A DNA stretch of 7,973 nucleotides from Holophaga sp. (GTDB lineage: Bacteria > Acidobacteriota > Holophagae > Holophagales > Holophagaceae), in the NCBI GenBank assembly GCA_031292735.1, contig JARLGP010000006.1, positions 1-7,973 on the forward strand, in the 5' to 3' direction. Below the pieces are notes generated by a model. That model saw only the letters and a program-made list of their open reading frames with translations. It had not been told where the DNA came from and did no database searches. The position numbers were made by a program, and so were the translations under genes. The stretch's first letter is position 1. Each line of letters opens with the position of its first letter. Positions 6,545 through 7,973 of the stretch are shown one piece after another.

Positions 6545-7488
6545 TTCAGGGTCCGGATGAAGGCGACGATGGCGTCCAGTTCCCCGGTGCCGAGCTGGGT
6601 GGCCGGCATCACCGGCGGGTAGCCCTTGACCCGGTGCGCGGCCGGATCCTCGATGCTCCGGCGCAGGTGGGCTTCGTCCACCACGATGGTCTGGGTCCGG
6701 CCGCCCATGATGACCTCCTGGGTCTGCCCGAACAGGCCGCGGAAACTGGGCCCGACCATGACGCTGCCGTCGGTGGAATGGCATTTGAGGCAGTCGTGGC
6801 GCTGCAGGGCGGCCAGCGCCGGAGGCACCCCGGCCGAGGCCTGGACCGGCCCCAGCTCCGGCTTGGGGGGCGCGGCGTTCTCCCCGCCGAAGTACCAGCG
6901 CCGGAACTCGGCTTCGGGAACCACCACCACCTTCGAAAGCATGGAGGAATGGTCCACCCCGCAGATCACCGTGCACTCGATGTCATAGGAGCCCTGCACG
7001 GTGGGGTTGAACCAGGCCGTGTTGACCCGCCCGGGCACGGCGTCGATCTTCAGGCGGAAGGCCGGGATGAAGAAGCCATGGATGACATCCAGGCTGCGCA
7101 CCTCCAGCTTCATGGGCTTGCCGATGGCCGCGTAGAGCACTCCGGACTGCTTCTGGTTGGGGTATTCGAAGGACCACTGCCACTGCCGGCCGGCCACCTT
7201 CACCACCATGGAATCGGCCGGCGGGTTGGCCATGTACTCGAAGTTGGTCCAGCCGAAGTAGAAGATGGCCAGGAACACCACCAGCGGCACCGCGGTCCAG
7301 ATGATCTCCAGCCACATGTTGCCTTCGATCTGCGACGCCACAGGGTTCCGCTTCCGGCTGTAGCGGATGACGAAATAGATCATCGCGGCGGTGATGAGGA
7401 ACAGCATCAGCACCGAAATGGCCAGCACCCACATGAAGATCATGTCGGCCCGATGGGCTCCGGTCGAGGCCTGCGTCATCCATCCCAT
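6541..7488 (-). CDS. coxB: Cytochrome c oxidase subunit II with fused cytochrome c (caa3 type)
   Basis: Subunit II receives electrons from cytochrome c and passes them through CuA to subunit I. The 315-residue protein has two membrane helices (about 16-42 and 58-80), then a periplasmic cupredoxin domain with GRQWQWSFEYP at 100-110. The CuA ligands are present: His137, Cys172, Cys176, His180 and Met183. The residue between the cysteines that is Glu in most A-type oxidases is Val174 (CTVICG). A C-terminal class I cytochrome c domain follows, with CLKCH at 233-237 and Met294 (PPVMP) as the likely axial ligand, which makes this a caa3-type subunit. No signal peptide or lipobox Cys precedes helix one. 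AAGGA lies about 7 nt before the ATG at 7488. The gene follows subunit IV by 9 bp and overlaps ctaB by 4 bp. Confidence 0.96.
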   Translation of the reverse strand: MGWMTQASTGAHRADMIFMWVLAISVLMLFLITAAMIYFVIRYSRKRNPVASQIEGNMWLEIIWTAVPLVVFLAIFYFGWTNFEYMANPPADSMVVKVAGRQWQWSFEYPNQKQSGVLYAAIGKPMKLEVRSLDVIHGFFIPAFRLKIDAVPGRVNTAWFNPTVQGSYDIECTVICGVDHSSMLSKVVVVPEAEFRRWYFGGENAAPPKPELGPVQASAGVPPALAALQRHDCLKCHSTDGSVMVGPSFRGLFGQTQEVIMGGRTQTIVVDEAHLRRSIEDPAAHRVKGYPPVMPATQLGTGELDAIVAFIRTLK

Positions 7489-7497
7489 GGCTCTTCC

Positions 7498-7797
7498 TTA
7501 GTGAAATGCGACATCAGAGAACAGGAGCGCGAAAAAGATCAGGAGGGTCACCAGGGCCACGCCCACCACGGTCTTCAGCAGCAGCCCCTCGTAGCGGAGG
7601 TGCATGAAGAAGTAGAACACCAGCGCCGCCTTCACCGGGGTGATCAGCAGCAGGCCCCACACCGCCGCGGACTGGCCCGAGCGGCTCACCAGCACCAGCA
7701 GGGCGGTGAGCGCCACCAGCACCGCCCACACCGCCACGAAGGTGCGGTAGCCGGGGCCGGCATGACTGGAATCGGGGACCGTTAATGGTTGACTCAT
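7498..7797 (-). CDS. coxD: Cytochrome c oxidase subunit IV, prokaryotic type
   Basis: A small membrane subunit of the heme-copper oxidase (COX4_pro type), thought to help assembly or stability rather than catalysis. The 99-residue product has three hydrophobic helices (about 18-38, 44-65, 72-94) and the family hallmark PVKAALVFYFFMHLRYE spanning the end of helix two. I start it at the ATG at 7797, which has GGGAG 8 nt upstream. An in-frame ATG at 7821 would add eight residues (MQPTGANE) but lacks a Shine-Dalgarno. The subunit III stop lies 31 bp upstream of the chosen start, 7 bp from the alternative. The gene is also called ctaF or caaD in some genomes. Confidence 0.88.
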   Translation of the reverse strand: MSQPLTVPDSSHAGPGYRTFVAVWAVLVALTALLVLVSRSGQSAAVWGLLLITPVKAALVFYFFMHLRYEGLLLKTVVGVALVTLLIFFALLFSDVAFH

Positions 7798-7828
7798 CTC
7801 GTTTGCTCCCGTGGGTTGCATATGCCGT

Positions 7829-7973
7829 TCAAGCCGCCAGGTAGAACAGGGGCAGCAGGAAGATCCAGACCACGTCCACCAGGTGCCAGTACAGCCCGCC
7901 GTTCTCCAGCATCACGAACCGGTCCTGGCTGATCCGGCCCCGGCGCAGCAGCACCAGCATCACCGTCAGCACC
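7829..7973 (-). CDS. coxC: Cytochrome c oxidase subunit III C-terminus (5' part beyond window)
   Basis: The last 47 residues of subunit III, an integral membrane subunit that stabilises subunit I and its proton uptake; the gene is cut by the right edge. The ending has the highly conserved [18 protein letters not shown], typical of the final helix of COX III, then AA and a TGA stop at 7831-7829. Before it, [14 protein letters not shown] is the end of the previous helix and ENGGLYWH the usual connecting loop. The reading frame is intact up to the window edge. It stands at the head of the visible coxC-coxD-coxB-ctaB run, and coxA is expected further upstream. Confidence 0.95.
   Translation of the reverse strand, partial: VLTVMLVLLRRGRISQDRFVMLENGGLYWHLVDVVWIFLLPLFYLAA

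Noticed and set aside
6545..6976. Upstream extension of the ctaB frame giving a 441-residue protein
   Set aside because: The added part is a shadow of coxB in another frame with no homology to CtaB; the ATGA junction at 6541-6544 is the natural start.
6517..7785. A 422-codon plus-strand frame across coxB and coxD
   Set aside because: It is a His/Gly/Gln-rich antisense shadow of genes with unmistakable oxidase motifs.
1..7973. CRISPR array, tRNA, rRNA, insertion sequence or prophage genes
   Set aside because: No regularly spaced repeats, tRNA-like cloverleaf, rRNA segments, transposase motifs or terminal inverted repeats were found. The window reads as ordinary chromosomal sequence.

Overview
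This is a GC-rich bacterial window with every supportable gene on the minus strand, so transcription runs from high to low coordinates. A caa3-type cytochrome c oxidase, a paired panC-panD and an RNase G/E carrying an acidic insertion inside its S1 domain suggest a Gram-negative-type, oxygen-respiring bacterium. An Acidobacteriota or deltaproteobacterial-like host is my guess from gene style; no marker gene here proves it.

Layout in the direction of transcription. (1) 7973-5651 is the tail of a cytochrome oxidase operon: the C-terminal end of subunit III (coxC), a small subunit IV (coxD-like), subunit II fused to a cytochrome c domain (coxB), and heme O synthase (ctaB), which overlaps coxB by 4 bp. 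Subunit I is not in the window and probably lies just upstream. (2) 5574-2188 is one very large gene of about 1128 codons. It reads as a STAND/AAA_16-type signalling ATPase with a long TPR-like helical C-terminal half. Its Walker A lysine and Thr/Ser and its Walker B aspartate are all replaced, and its N-terminal region looks like an eroded protein kinase fold. It appears to have its own extended -10 promoter. (3) 2187-1899 is a 289-bp non-coding leader with AT-rich promoter-like patches and small hairpins. (4) 1898-538 holds panC and panD, the beta-alanine branch and last step of pantothenate synthesis. (5) 537-316 is a second spacer, with a perfect 11-bp hairpin and an AT-rich patch. (6) 315-1 is the N-terminus of ribonuclease G/E, which runs off the left edge.

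The oxidase genes form one functional unit: subunits II, III and IV belong to the complex, and CtaB makes the heme O precursor of heme A. PanD makes beta-alanine, which PanC joins to pantoate. The large protein has no obvious functional link to either side. It is the most unusual thing in the window: a likely pseudoenzyme scaffold in which both nucleotide-binding modules seem to have lost catalysis.
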